A DNA stretch of 64,000 nucleotides from Deltaproteobacteria bacterium (lineage in GTDB: Bacteria > JADJOY01): the NCBI GenBank assembly GCA_016713535.1, contig JADJOY010000003.1, positions 248,001-312,000 of the forward strand, given 5' to 3'. Positions 1 to 9,338 of the stretch are shown here, in pieces. The notes under the pieces are model-generated. The model searched no databases and was not told the origin of the DNA. It saw nothing but the letters and a program-made list of their open reading frames with translations. A program made the translations under genes and the position numbers. Each line of letters begins with the position of its first letter. The first letter of the stretch is position 1.

Positions 1-441
1 ATCGCCGGCGAGGAGACCGACCGTGGCGCCCGTGTCGGCCTTCTGCGGGCCGCGCGTGTTCGCGGCGTATCCGGGCGGCTTCGGTTGCTCGGGTATCGTC
101 GCGACGTTCCCGCGCTGCTGGCGCGTTTCGACGTGCTCCTGCACACGGCGCACGCGGAGTCGTTCGGCCTCGCGATCCTCGAGGCGATGGCGCACGGGTG
201 TCCGGTCGTCGCGAGCGCGGGTGGCGGTGTCCCTGAGCTCGTCGAGCACGGCCGCACCGGGTGGCTCGCGCCGCCCGGTGACGTCGCGGCGCTCGCCGAC
301 GGGAGCGTCGCGCTTCACCGGGACCTGGTGCTCGCCGAGCGGCTCGCGAGCGCCGCGCGAGCCCACGTCGCGACCGAGCTCACGCCCGCACTCGAGGCCG
401 AGCGCCTCGAGCGCCTCTATCGCGAGGTCGCGAGCGGCTGA
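1..441 (+). CDS. Glycosyltransferase family 4, C-terminal part (cut by window start)
   Basis: The reading frame is open from base 1 and ends at 441, so only the last ~146 residues of a longer protein are present. They hold the nucleotide-sugar half of a GT-B fold group 1 (family 4) glycosyltransferase: the ESFGLAILEAMA segment is the family's E-x7-E element, followed by G-x-P-V-V-A-S and GxGGVPELV. The protein would transfer a sugar from an NDP-sugar, probably in polysaccharide or LPS assembly at the cytoplasmic membrane; donor and acceptor cannot be inferred. It converges on, and overlaps by about 25 bases, the membrane protein gene on the other strand. A TTG at 85 is internal and not a credible start. 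Confidence 0.85.
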   Translation: MAGEETDRGARVGLLRAARVRGVSGRLRLLGYRRDVPALLARFDVLLHTAHAESFGLAILEAMAHGCPVVASAGGGVPELVEHGRTGWLAPPGDVAALADGSVALHRDLVLAERLASAARAHVATELTPALEAERLERLYREVASG

Positions 442-1991
442 GCGCCGGAAGCGGGGGACGGCAAAGCGGCGAGGATCGAGACCAGCCGTGACTCCGGATC
501 CTCGCCCATCCTCGTCACGTCGACTTCGTCGAGGGGCGGCTCGAAGCGATCGCGCGGGTAGAGCGGAGCGGCGCTCTGGGTGCCGGCGGCGATCAGGAAG
601 AACCAGCGGCAGCCGGCGCGCTCGACCTCGGCGTGGAACGGCTCGTCGGCGACGCTCGCCGGTGGCGTGTAGATCGCCCGCCGGTCCGCGAAGAGCCCGA
701 CCAGCGACGGTTTCACCGAGAACACGCAGCCGTTGCGGGGGACATGCTCGGCGACGCGCGCGAGCGCGTCCTCGAGGCGCGCTGCGAAGTGGAGCGTCTT
801 CTCGGCGGTCACGCGATCGGGGTCGTACCAAAGCGCGGAGCGGCGCAGCGCACCTAGCTCGGGCGTCGCGCCGCCATGGAAACGCGCGGCGGTCAGCGCG
901 AGCTGCGGGACCAGCACCGAGCCGAGACCCGCCCACAACCCCACCGCGACCCAGGCGCGCGCACGCCCCGGTGGCAGTCGCTCGAGGCCCTCGCGGGCCG
1001 CGAGCGCCGCGAGCCCGAGCACGATCGGGATCGTCACCACCAGGAACCGCGCCATCTCGCCCGGGAACGGCCAGATCACGATGAGCGCGAGGTAGGCGCC
1101 CAGATAGAGCGCCTCGAGCGCGCCGCGCCGCAGTCGGAGCAGCAGCCCGGCGAGGGCCAGCACGGTGACGCCGGAGACGACCACCACGACCAGCCCAACC
1201 GGCTCGACGGCGAAGAGCCCGAGCCACTCGGCCCACAGCGTCGCGAGCTGGCTCGCGACCGTCTCGACGAGCGCCGTGAGGCCGCCGTCGCGATAGCGCT
1301 CGACGAGGATCCGTCCGTAGTCGGAGTTACCACCCACCCGCACCCATGCGAGCGTCGGCACCGTGGCCACCACCGCCCGGAGCCAGCCGAGCCGCGGGCG
1401 CCGCACCGCCAGGTACACGAGGTACGCGACCAGCATCGCGAGCCCGGCGCTGCGGGTGAGAGTCGCCGCGCCGACGGCGGACGGCGCGAGCCAGCCTCGC
1501 CACCCGTATGCGCCGTCACGCTCGTCGCGGCGCGTCGCGGCCAGCGCGACGAGCGTGAGCGCCAGGTAGAGCGGCTCGCTCTCGATCTCGAGCGCGGTCA
1601 TGTAGGTCCCGCGCGTTCCCGCGACCGCGAGCACCAGGAGGGCGCTCAGGATCGAGCCGAGTCCGAGCGAGCGGTACCAGGCGAACGCGATCGCGAAGGC
1701 GGCGACCAGGATCGTGATCGTGAACGCATGCGCCGCGGCGAGGGCCTGCGCCGCGCCGGTGATCGCCATCACCGCCGGGTAGAGCGGGGGGTAGTAGCTC
1801 TGGCTCGCGTAGCCGGCGGCGCCGGGCGAGTGCCCGCCGAACGGCGACAGATCGCGGGCGATGAGCAAGTAGGTCGCGTTGTCGCCGCCGAAACTCAGCA
1901 GACGCGTGCTCGTACCCCAGTAGAGGTAGAACGCGCCGAGCGCGGCGAAGCCGACCGCGAGCGCGGCGAGCGGCGTCCTGCGCTCGCTCAA
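417..1991 (-). CDS. Polytopic membrane protein, GT-C glycosyltransferase-like
   Basis: This is a 524-residue integral membrane protein with about ten hydrophobic segments and a soluble C-terminal domain of ~120 residues. A loop near residues 65-75 carries YYPPLYP, a proline/tyrosine-rich pattern often seen in GT-C family (ArnT/PMT-like) lipid-linked sugar transferases, which act at the outer face of the cytoplasmic membrane. The start is a TTG overlapping the TGA of the upstream MaoC gene; the first ATG lies ~75 residues further in and would remove the first TM segment. It is last in the 11.7 kb to 0.4 kb minus-strand gene run, but its link to that catabolic operon may be only transcriptional. 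Specific function unknown. Confidence 0.75.
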   Translation of the reverse strand: MSERRTPLAALAVGFAALGAFYLYWGTSTRLLSFGGDNATYLLIARDLSPFGGHSPGAAGYASQSYYPPLYPAVMAITGAAQALAAAHAFTITILVAAFAIAFAWYRSLGLGSILSALLVLAVAGTRGTYMTALEIESEPLYLALTLVALAATRRDERDGAYGWRGWLAPSAVGAATLTRSAGLAMLVAYLVYLAVRRPRLGWLRAVVATVPTLAWVRVGGNSDYGRILVERYRDGGLTALVETVASQLATLWAEWLGLFAVEPVGLVVVVVSGVTVLALAGLLLRLRRGALEALYLGAYLALIVIWPFPGEMARFLVVTIPIVLGLAALAAREGLERLPPGRARAWVAVGLWAGLGSVLVPQLALTAARFHGGATPELGALRRSALWYDPDRVTAEKTLHFAARLEDALARVAEHVPRNGCVFSVKPSLVGLFADRRAIYTPPASVADEPFHAEVERAGCRWFFLIAAGTQSAAPLYPRDRFEPPLDEVDVTRMGEDPESRLVSILAALPSPASGAQPLATSR

Positions 1992-2476
1992 CGACGCGCC
2001 GGCCTGTAGAGCGTGAGCCCCTGGTAGACCATCGCGGGGCGATCCTGGCCGACGACGTGGATCGCCGTCTCGGTGGTCACGAGCGTGCCCGTGTCCTTGC
2101 CGTCGACCGCCACCAACCGGCCGCGGGCGTGGACCGACGACCCCGCGGGCACCGGCGACGAGAAGCGCAGCGAGTTGGCGCCGTAGTTCACCGCGCTACC
2201 GTAGCCACCCAGCCGCCACGCGCTCTGCGGACGAAGCGCCGGAAGCAAGCTCAGCACCAGGAACCCGTGAGCGATCGTTCCGCCGAAGGGGCTCTCGCGC
2301 CGGGCGCGCTCGACGTCGACGTGGATCCACTGGCGGTCGAGGGTGATCTCCGCGAACCCGTCGATCATCGCCTGGGTGACCTCGAGTGTCGGTCCCCACG
2401 GGCCGAACTCCTCGGTGATCAGCGCGCGCAAACCGTCGAGGTCGTCGAAGCGCACTTCCTGAACCGCGTCGCTCAT
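1988..2476 (-). CDS. MaoC-like hotdog (R)-enoyl-CoA hydratase
   Basis: A 162-residue single-hotdog MaoC-family protein. The hydratase-type helix is visible as the segment around residues 40-60 (FAEITLDRQWIHVD, followed by the P-F-G-x-T-I-A-H-G-F motif), which supplies the catalytic Asp/His pair of R-specific enoyl-CoA hydratases. It probably hydrates a trans-2-enoyl-CoA in the cytoplasm. It follows the thiolase gene by 36 bases in the same operon, consistent with a beta-oxidation-like sequence. Length is normal for the family (about 150 residues). Confidence 0.88.
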   Translation of the reverse strand: MSDAVQEVRFDDLDGLRALITEEFGPWGPTLEVTQAMIDGFAEITLDRQWIHVDVERARRESPFGGTIAHGFLVLSLLPALRPQSAWRLGGYGSAVNYGANSLRFSSPVPAGSSVHARGRLVAVDGKDTGTLVTTETAIHVVGQDRPAMVYQGLTLYRPARR

Positions 2477-2512
2477 GATCTGGGTTCCTCTCGTGGCGAT
2501 CGGGAGCGGACG

Positions 2513-3667
2513 TCACTCGCGCCCGAGGATCGCGATGCCGCACGTCTGTGGAGCGCCACCCAGATTGTGGCTCAGCGCCAATCCGGCGTTCGGCACCTGG
2601 CGCGGTCCCGCTCGGCCCTGGAGCTGCAGGGTGTTCTCGTAAATCATCCGCACGCCGGTCGCGCCGGTGGGATGGCCGAAGGTCTTGAGGCCGCCGTCGG
2701 TGTTCACCGGCAACGCGCCTTCGAGCGCGAACGTACCGGCCGCGACGTGTTCCTTCGCGGTGCCGCGGTCGCAGAAGCCGAGATCCTCGTACGACAGCAT
2801 CTCGGTGAGGGTGAAGCAGTCGTGGAGCTGCGCGAGGTGGATCTGGCTGCGCGGGTCGGTGATGCCCGCCTGCGCGTAGGCGTCCCTGGCCGCGTAGACC
2901 GTCGGCTTCCAGCTCAAGAAGTCGAAGTCCGGATCGCCCTGCGGGTTGGGCGCGAGCGCGATCGACACCGCCTTGACCAGCACCGGGTCGGGACGAAACG
3001 AGCGCGCTCCCTCGCGGCGGGTGAGGATCGCCGCGGCCGCGCCGTCCGATTGCGCCGCGCAGTCGTAGAGCCCGAAGGGCCACGCGATCATGCGCGCCCC
3101 GAGCGCGTCCTCGACGGTGATCTCGCGCTTGAGCATCGACTTGGGCGCGAGCGTGCCGTTGTGGTGGTTCTTCACCGCGATCCGCGCCAGGTCCTCGCGC
3201 GACGCACCGTAGGTCTCGAAGTAGCGCGCCGCGCACAGCGAGAACCACGCGGCCGGCGTGGCGGGCAGGCCGCGGACTCCGGTCAGGTTGACACTCGGCC
3301 CCGACACTCCGCGATCCTTGGGCTTGTCGAAGCCGACCACCAGCACCGTGTCGTAGAGCCCCGCGGCGATCGAGAGCACGCCGTAGCGGAACGCGTCGGT
3401 GCCGGTGGCGCAGTAGTTCTGCACCAGCGACACCGGGCGCCCGAAGAGCTTCAGCGACTCGGCCACCTCGGCGGTGCCGCGCGACGGGTACACCGCGCCG
3501 CAGAACACCGCCTCGAGCACCCGCTGCTGGTCGTCGATCCCGGCGTCGGCGTAGGCCTCGTACGCCGCCTCGACGATGAGGTCCTCGGGGGACGCGTCCC
3601 AGCGTTCGCCGAAGGCCGAGCAGCCGACGCCGACGACGGCGACCTTGTCGCGGATCGCGTCCTTCAT
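2513..3667 (-). CDS. Thiolase family protein (SCP-x/acetyl-CoA acetyltransferase type)
   Basis: A 384-residue thiolase-fold enzyme of the SCP-x/lipid-transfer branch. The nucleophile sits in NYCATGTDAF (Cys86), an HDCF motif lies near residue 280, and GHPTGATG near residue 340 gives the second catalytic His, so the usual Cys-His residues are retained and thiolytic activity is plausible. The ATG overlaps the stop of the upstream HMG-CoA-synthase-like/DUF35 gene by four bases (ATGA), which implies translational coupling; thiolases of this branch commonly pair with DUF35 Zn-ribbon/OB-fold proteins. It likely cleaves a 3-ketoacyl-CoA in the catabolic operon. Substrate unknown. Confidence 0.88.
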   Translation of the reverse strand: MKDAIRDKVAVVGVGCSAFGERWDASPEDLIVEAAYEAYADAGIDDQQRVLEAVFCGAVYPSRGTAEVAESLKLFGRPVSLVQNYCATGTDAFRYGVLSIAAGLYDTVLVVGFDKPKDRGVSGPSVNLTGVRGLPATPAAWFSLCAARYFETYGASREDLARIAVKNHHNGTLAPKSMLKREITVEDALGARMIAWPFGLYDCAAQSDGAAAAILTRREGARSFRPDPVLVKAVSIALAPNPQGDPDFDFLSWKPTVYAARDAYAQAGITDPRSQIHLAQLHDCFTLTEMLSYEDLGFCDRGTAKEHVAAGTFALEGALPVNTDGGLKTFGHPTGATGVRMIYENTLQLQGRAGPRQVPNAGLALSHNLGGAPQTCGIAILGRE

Positions 3668-5126
3668 CGGCCACCTCCCGGCGCGGTGGCCGGCGATGCC
3701 GCGTCGCTCGCCGGCGCGGCGATGGGCGTGCTCTTCCAGAAGTAGTTGGGCCGTCCGCCGGCCTCGTGGATGCGGCGGAAGACCATCTCGATCGGCAGGT
3801 CGCAGCGGAGCTGCTCGGGCCGTGCGTCGCACATCTGCACGTAGAGCCGCGCGCCCTCGACCTCGACCACGCCGGCGATGGTGGGGGGCTCGGGATTCGG
3901 GAAGAACCAGTCGAACGTGTACGAGAGGACCCGGCCGGCGCGATCCGAGAGGCGCACCGCCTCGAATCGGTCGCGGGCGTGGCAGCGGTAGCAGACCCGC
4001 TGGCGGGGAAAGTGCATGGTGCCACAGCCGGTGCAGCGGAAGCCGTGCAGGCTGAGCTCGGCGTCTCGTTCTCGGTAAGCGACCGTAGCGGGTACGCCGC
4101 CACCGCCTCTGGGATCGTGGTCCGAGGGGGAGAGCTGGCGGCTCGCGAGGTAGCTCTGGTAGCTCGGGAGCGGGCGGCGCTGCGCGAGATGACCGGCCAC
4201 GCCGCGGCGGCCCCGCGCGCCGCGGGCCGCCCCTGTGAGCGTGAAGAGCAGCGCCTCGGCGCGCTGCCGTGGGCCACGCACGCGATCCGGTCGCCCGCGG
4301 CGGGCTCGCCGCACTCGAGGGCGTGGACCAGCAACATCGGGGCGAAGGCCGTGCCGGTGTGACCGAGCTGGCCGAACAGCGCCGGCACGACCCGGTCGGG
4401 GGGGATCTTGGCGGCCTTTGCGGCGGCCGCGATGCCGCGTGCGTCAGGGCCGGCGAGCGCGACCCGCGCGACGTCGGCCGCCCCGATCCCTGCGGCGGCG
4501 AGCAGGCCGGCCACCGCCTCCGCGACGTTCGCCTGGTAGCCGTGCTGGTGCACGAAACGGTCCTCCCAGGACCGGACGAAGGTGTCGTCCTCGGTGCGCC
4601 ACACGTCCACGATCTCGTCGGCGACTGCGTGGCGCGCGGTGAGCACCGCGAGCTCGTTCTCGCGGCCGACCACGAACGCCGCGGCGCCGTCGCCGAGGTC
4701 ACGCTCGAGCGCGGAGCGCGGCGCGGCCAGACGGGCGTCGGACGCGATCACGAGCACGCGCGAGACCGCGCCACTCGCCACCGAGTCGCACGCGGCGGCG
4801 AGCGCGCCGACCCCGGCGCGCAAGCTGGCGCCGAGGTCGAGGGTGTGGACGTCGCGTCGCAGGTCGAGGGCCTTCGCGACCAGCGCCGCCACGGACTTCT
4901 CGCGGTACGGCACGCTCGTCGAGGCGAGGTAGAGAGCGTCGATGCTTCGGCGCTCGAGTCCGTGCAGCGCGTCCACCCCGGCCGCCACGGCCATCGTGAC
5001 GGCGTCCTCGTCGTGCGCCGCGACGGCGCGCTCGGGACCGCCCTCCTTGGCCGGCCGTCCCGCGATCAGCGCGAGCGGAAGGCGCGTCGCGGGCACGTAC
5101 GCCCCGAACGAAACGATCCCCGTCAT
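3664..5126 (-). CDS. HMG-CoA-synthase/KAS III-like protein fused to DUF35 Zn-ribbon OB-fold (frameshift near 4260)
   Basis: Two frames together encode a ~486-residue fusion. The N-terminal ~290 residues have an HMG-CoA synthase/KAS III thiolase fold (GLGA-like start, QLGHTGTAFAPMLL near residue 265). The C-terminal part is a DUF35 Zn ribbon (CTGC...CYRC) plus OB fold. The frame breaks where the expected G-S-G-A-E-A codons (around 4258-4266) lack one G; adding it restores a continuous protein. At the place of the catalytic Cys the sequence reads LGASLRAG, so the classic nucleophile is missing, a feature I associate with this fused subfamily. Start and stop both overlap neighbours by ATGA. It is probably a partner or scaffold of the downstream thiolase, or a decarboxylase/lyase of unknown substrate. 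Confidence 0.8.
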
Positions 5127-7597
5127 GCGACCACCCGCTCTTCCACGAGTCTCGCGAAGTCCTCGTCACCGATGCCGATCGCCGTGAGCACCTCGCGGCT
5201 GTGCTCACCGAGACCGGGGCCACCTCGGAACAGCCCGGCGGCGTTCGCGGCCGAAGCCAGCCGGAAACCGCAGCGCTCGGTGGCGAGCTCGCCGAGCGCT
5301 GCGTGAGGGACCCGCACGAAGTGGCCGCGATGGGCGAGCTGAGGATCCTCGAGAAGCGCGGCGCAGTCGGCCACCGCGACCGCCTCGATACCCTCGCCCT
5401 GGAGGCGCTCCGAGAGCGTCGCGGCCTCGTGGTGGCGCGTCCACGCGGCGAGGTGCTGGTCGAGGATCTCGACGTTCGCGAGCCGTGCCCCGACGTCGCC
5501 GAAACGCTCGTCGTGAGTCCACGCCGGCTCGCCGAGCATCGCCACCAGCGTCTGCCACTCGCGCTCGTTCCACACCGCGAGCGCGAGCCAGCGGTCCTCG
5601 CCTGCGCACGGATAGATGCCGTGCGGCGCCGCCCAGAGGCTGCGGTTGCCGAGGCGCTGGGGCGACGTGCCGCGCGCGCTCGCCTCCGCGATCGCCGCGG
5701 CGAGCGCGTAGACGCCGGTCTCGACCTGCGACACGTCGAGGATCCGTCCCGTGCCGACGCGGTCGCGCTCGAGCAGCGCCGCGGCCACGGCCGCGGCCAG
5801 GAAGCGAGGCGCGAGCGAGTCGGTGATCGTCGCATACGGTCCGATCGGCTCGCGATCGGGCCAGCCCGTCAGGTGGTTGAAGCCGGCGAGCGCCGCGCCC
5901 TGGCCGCCGAAGCCCGGGTAGTCGCGGTGCGGGCCGGTCTGGCCGAAGAGCGAGCTCGACACCACGATCAGCCGGCGGTTGCGGTCGAGGAGCGTGCTCG
6001 GAGCGAGGCCCCACCGGGCGAGCACGCCAGGAGTGAAGTTCTCGATCAGAACCTCGGCCTCGCGGGCCAGTCGGCCCAGCAGCGACCGCCCCTCGGCCTG
6101 CGTCAGGTCGAGCGCCACGCTCTTCTTGCCGGCGTTGAGCAGCGCGAACATCGGCGCGCGATCGAGGGCGGCGACATCCGAGGATGCACCGCCGCCGAGG
6201 TGAAGCAGGCGGATGAAGTCGGGGCGCGACGCCGACTCGACGCGGATCACCTCAGCGCCGTGCTCCACGAAGTAGCGCGTCGCGACCGGACCGGCCGCCC
6301 CGGCGCCCAGCTCGAGGATCCGCAAGCCGGCGAAGAGCGGCGTCGCGGCCGACCGCTCGCCGGTCTGGGTGTCGAGCGGTCCGCCCGCTGCACCGGAGGG
6401 ACGGGCGCGCGCCGCGCCGCGCGCCGCGCGCACGTCCGACCACACCGAGGACTCGTGCTCGCCCAGCCCCGGCGCCCGACAGCGCAAGCCGATCGCGCAG
6501 TCGGTCGTGCGCGCGAAGGTTCCGGGCACCTCCATCCGACCGCGTCCGAGCGGTCCGGTGGAGACCGGCACGAACAGGCCACGCGCGCGGAGCTGCGGGT
6601 CGGCGAGCGTCGCGGCGGCGTCCTGGCAGGGGGCCAGCATCAGGCGCCGCTTGACCGCATCGGCGTAGAGCTCGGCCATCGTCCGGTCCTCGAAGAACGC
6701 GGCGAAGGTGGACTCGAGCACCGCGAGCTCGGTGTCGGCGATCTTGCTAGGATCGAAGCGCGTCCACTCGTAACGTCGCAGCCACTCGGGCGCTGCGCCG
6801 TGTTCCGCCATGAGCTCGACGAGCGCGCGCAGCCCCGGCGCGCGGGCAGCGCCGCCGCACAGCCCGAACGAGACCCAGCCGTCCCGGGCACGCCAGATCT
6901 CGCGGGTGCGGCCGATCTTGGAGCCGACGCGCCGCCGCAGCTTGCCGGTCAGCGCGACCTGGCCCGGCGCGGTCAGCAACGTCGCGAGCTGGCATTCCTG
7001 CATGGACACGTCGACGAAGTCGCCTCGTCCCGTTCGCGCGCGACCGTGGAGCGCGAAGAGGATGCCGATCACCGCCTCGGGCGCCGCGTGGAGGTACGCG
7101 GTGGGTGCGCTGCAGGTGAGTGGCGCGCGGTCCGCGTCCCCGGTGAGCGCAGCGTTGCCGCCAGCCGCGACGATGGTGAGGTCGTGGGCGTGCCAGCCCG
7201 CCCGAGGTCCGGTCGAGCCGAACGGAGTGATCGCGCAGTGGACGAGACCCGGGTGAACGGCGGCCAGGCTCGGGTAGTCGAGACCCCAATCCTCCATCGT
7301 GCCGGGTGCGAAGGACTCGAGGACGACGTCGCTCACGGTGACGAGCTCGAGGAAGTCCGCGCGGCCCGCGAGCTCGGCGAGGTCGAGGACGATGCCTCGC
7401 TTCGAGGTGTTGGCGGCGAGCCAGGGGATACTCGCCTCGGGATGGACCTCGCCGCCCACGAACGGCCCGCGGGTGCGCAACGGATCGCCGCCGGGCGGTT
7501 CGATCTTGATGACGTCGGCGCCGAGCTCGCCGAGGATCTTGCCGGCAAGGTGACCGCGCCTGTCGGTCAGGTAGAGGACGCGGATCCCCCTCGGCAT
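5123..7597 (-). CDS. Class III CoA-transferase, two CaiB domains in tandem
   Basis: An 824-residue protein made of two complete CaiB/BaiF (family III) CoA-transferase domains, about residues 1-395 and 405-824. Each has the GADVIKIE or GAEVIRVE lead-in and its own catalytic Asp in a FVDVS or ILDVS motif after a G-R/T-G-R loop. Family members swap CoA between carboxylates through an aspartyl-CoA anhydride; most are ~400-residue interlaced homodimers, so this may be a covalently linked dimer. An upstream in-frame GTG exists, but the ATG at 7597 has GGGAG six to seven bases before it. It sits 37 bases after the acyl-CoA ligase, giving the operon two ways to load CoA. Confidence 0.88.
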   Translation of the reverse strand: MPRGIRVLYLTDRRGHLAGKILGELGADVIKIEPPGGDPLRTRGPFVGGEVHPEASIPWLAANTSKRGIVLDLAELAGRADFLELVTVSDVVLESFAPGTMEDWGLDYPSLAAVHPGLVHCAITPFGSTGPRAGWHAHDLTIVAAGGNAALTGDADRAPLTCSAPTAYLHAAPEAVIGILFALHGRARTGRGDFVDVSMQECQLATLLTAPGQVALTGKLRRRVGSKIGRTREIWRARDGWVSFGLCGGAARAPGLRALVELMAEHGAAPEWLRRYEWTRFDPSKIADTELAVLESTFAAFFEDRTMAELYADAVKRRLMLAPCQDAAATLADPQLRARGLFVPVSTGPLGRGRMEVPGTFARTTDCAIGLRCRAPGLGEHESSVWSDVRAARGAARARPSGAAGGPLDTQTGERSAATPLFAGLRILELGAGAAGPVATRYFVEHGAEVIRVESASRPDFIRLLHLGGGASSDVAALDRAPMFALLNAGKKSVALDLTQAEGRSLLGRLAREAEVLIENFTPGVLARWGLAPSTLLDRNRRLIVVSSSLFGQTGPHRDYPGFGGQGAALAGFNHLTGWPDREPIGPYATITDSLAPRFLAAAVAAALLERDRVGTGRILDVSQVETGVYALAAAIAEASARGTSPQRLGNRSLWAAPHGIYPCAGEDRWLALAVWNEREWQTLVAMLGEPAWTHDERFGDVGARLANVEILDQHLAAWTRHHEAATLSERLQGEGIEAVAVADCAALLEDPQLAHRGHFVRVPHAALGELATERCGFRLASAANAAGLFRGGPGLGEHSREVLTAIGIGDEDFARLVEERVVA

Positions 7598-7634
7598 CGC
7601 CGCTCTCCCGCGGTCGCGAGCCCGAGCTTCGCGG

Positions 7635-9329
7635 TCACGTGGACTCCTCGCCGTCCACGACGGCCCGCTCGGCCCGGAGCCGCGCCAGCGCCGCCTCGCG
7701 GAGCGGACCACTCAGGATCTTCTGGGAGCCGGTCATCGCGACCTCCTCGGGGGCGAAGAAGAGCACTCGTCTCGGCACCTTGTAAGCCGCGAGGCGCTCG
7801 CGAAGATAGCTCCGAATGGTTTCCTCCGAGGGGCCCGAAATGCCCGGCTCCGCGATCGCGCACAGCACCACGATCTCGCCCAGAGTGGCGTGCGGCACGC
7901 CGACGGCGAGCGCCGCGCGCAGTCCCGGGAGCGGCCGCAGCGTGGACTCGATCTCGACGGGCGACACGTTGGCCCCGCCGGTCTTGATGAGCCCCGAGAT
8001 CCGGCCACTCCAGTGCAGCCGGCCGAGCTCGTCGAGGTGGCCCGAGTCGCCGGTGTGAAAGAAGCCGTCGGCGTCGAACGCCGCCGCGCGCGGCTGCTTG
8101 TGGTAGCGGAGCATGAGCGTGCGCCCGCGCACGCAGATCTCGCCGGAGGCGCCCACGCCAGCAACCGCGCCGGTGGCCGGATCGACGATGCGGATCTCGG
8201 TGCCGGGGAGCGGCCGCCCGTGGTGCCCCGCCCGCTCGGCGGGCGGCCTCGTTGCGGGAGTCGCCGCGGCGAGCGTGAAGGTCTCGGTGAGCCCGTAGGT
8301 GGCGGCGCGGCCCCAGCGGTCTTCGGCGATGCCCGCGAGCGCAGCCAGCGGCGAGCCGAAGTTCACCTGGCGGAGCGAGCGCAGGTCCCGGTAGCGTGCG
8401 CTCGCGTGCTCGGCGAGCGCTTTCTCCTGGTGCGGCCACGCGTGCACGGCGGTGGCGCGGTGCTCCTCGAGGCGGGCGAGCGCCAGCGGGGCGTCGAACG
8501 TCTGCTCGAGGAGGAGCGTGGCGCCGGACGCCAGCGACCCGCCGAGCGACATCGCGAAGCCCGCGGTCCAGAAGAGCGGGTACGCGGTCCACACCACGTC
8601 GGCGGGGGTCAGCCCGAAGAGCTCGGCGAAGCGCCAGCTCTGGATCACCGCGGCCTCGTGAGCGTGTACGACGCCCTTTGGCTCGGCGGTGGATCCGGAC
8701 GTGTAGACGATCATCGCTTCGTCTCGCGGATGGACCTCGGTGGCGCAGGCGTCGAGGAGAGCCTCCGGAACGTCGCGGCCGCGCTCGAGGAACGCTCCCC
8801 ACGGGAGCGCGGCGCCACGCGGCTCGTCGAGACCGAGGCTCACGACGGCGCGCAGGAAGGGCAGGGCGGCGCACCGCAAAGCGCCCGGCGCCCCGGCGCG
8901 GATCTCGCCGTGGTTCGCGAGCAGGTCGTCGAGGTAGTGGTGCTTGAGCAGCGTGGGCTGGAGCAGGAGCACGGAGGTGTCGCCGTGGCGCAGCACGTGC
9001 TCGCGCTCGCTCTCGGTCGCGAAGGTCGAAACCGGGACCAGCACGCCACCCGCCAGCGTCACGCCGAACGCAGCGATGACCCACTCGGGGCGGTTCGCCA
9101 TCAAGAGCCCGACGCGCGCTCCCTTGACGACGCCCATGGCGACGAGCGCGCGCGCCAGTTCGCGCGCCCCGGCGCGCAGCTCTTCGAAGGTGAGCGCCGT
9201 GTCCTCGAAGCGCAGCGCGACGCGAGCGCCGTGGCGGTTCGCGACGTCGTCCAGGAACGCGGGCAACGTGTAGCGGCGCTCGTCCGGCTGGAGCGCAATT
9301 TCCGCCGAGGCGGAGGCGGCCTCGCTCAC
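7635..9329 (-). CDS. AMP-dependent acyl-CoA synthetase/ligase
   Basis: A 564-residue ANL-superfamily adenylating enzyme. Core motifs are YTSGSTAEPKG (A3, near residue 208), YGLTET (A5), HTGDSG with the adenosine-binding Asp, GRISGLIKTGG, and a C-terminal G-S-Q-K-I carrying the catalytic lysine. It would activate a carboxylic acid to its CoA thioester with ATP, as the entry step of the pathway encoded around it. Substrate class (medium-chain, aromatic or isoprenoid acid) cannot be read from the sequence. It starts 9 bases after the MaoC-type gene on the same strand. Confidence 0.9.
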   Translation of the reverse strand: MSEAASASAEIALQPDERRYTLPAFLDDVANRHGARVALRFEDTALTFEELRAGARELARALVAMGVVKGARVGLLMANRPEWVIAAFGVTLAGGVLVPVSTFATESEREHVLRHGDTSVLLLQPTLLKHHYLDDLLANHGEIRAGAPGALRCAALPFLRAVVSLGLDEPRGAALPWGAFLERGRDVPEALLDACATEVHPRDEAMIVYTSGSTAEPKGVVHAHEAAVIQSWRFAELFGLTPADVVWTAYPLFWTAGFAMSLGGSLASGATLLLEQTFDAPLALARLEEHRATAVHAWPHQEKALAEHASARYRDLRSLRQVNFGSPLAALAGIAEDRWGRAATYGLTETFTLAAATPATRPPAERAGHHGRPLPGTEIRIVDPATGAVAGVGASGEICVRGRTLMLRYHKQPRAAAFDADGFFHTGDSGHLDELGRLHWSGRISGLIKTGGANVSPVEIESTLRPLPGLRAALAVGVPHATLGEIVVLCAIAEPGISGPSEETIRSYLRERLAAYKVPRRVLFFAPEEVAMTGSQKILSGPLREAALARLRAERAVVDGEEST

Positions 9330-9338
9330 GACGGCCGC

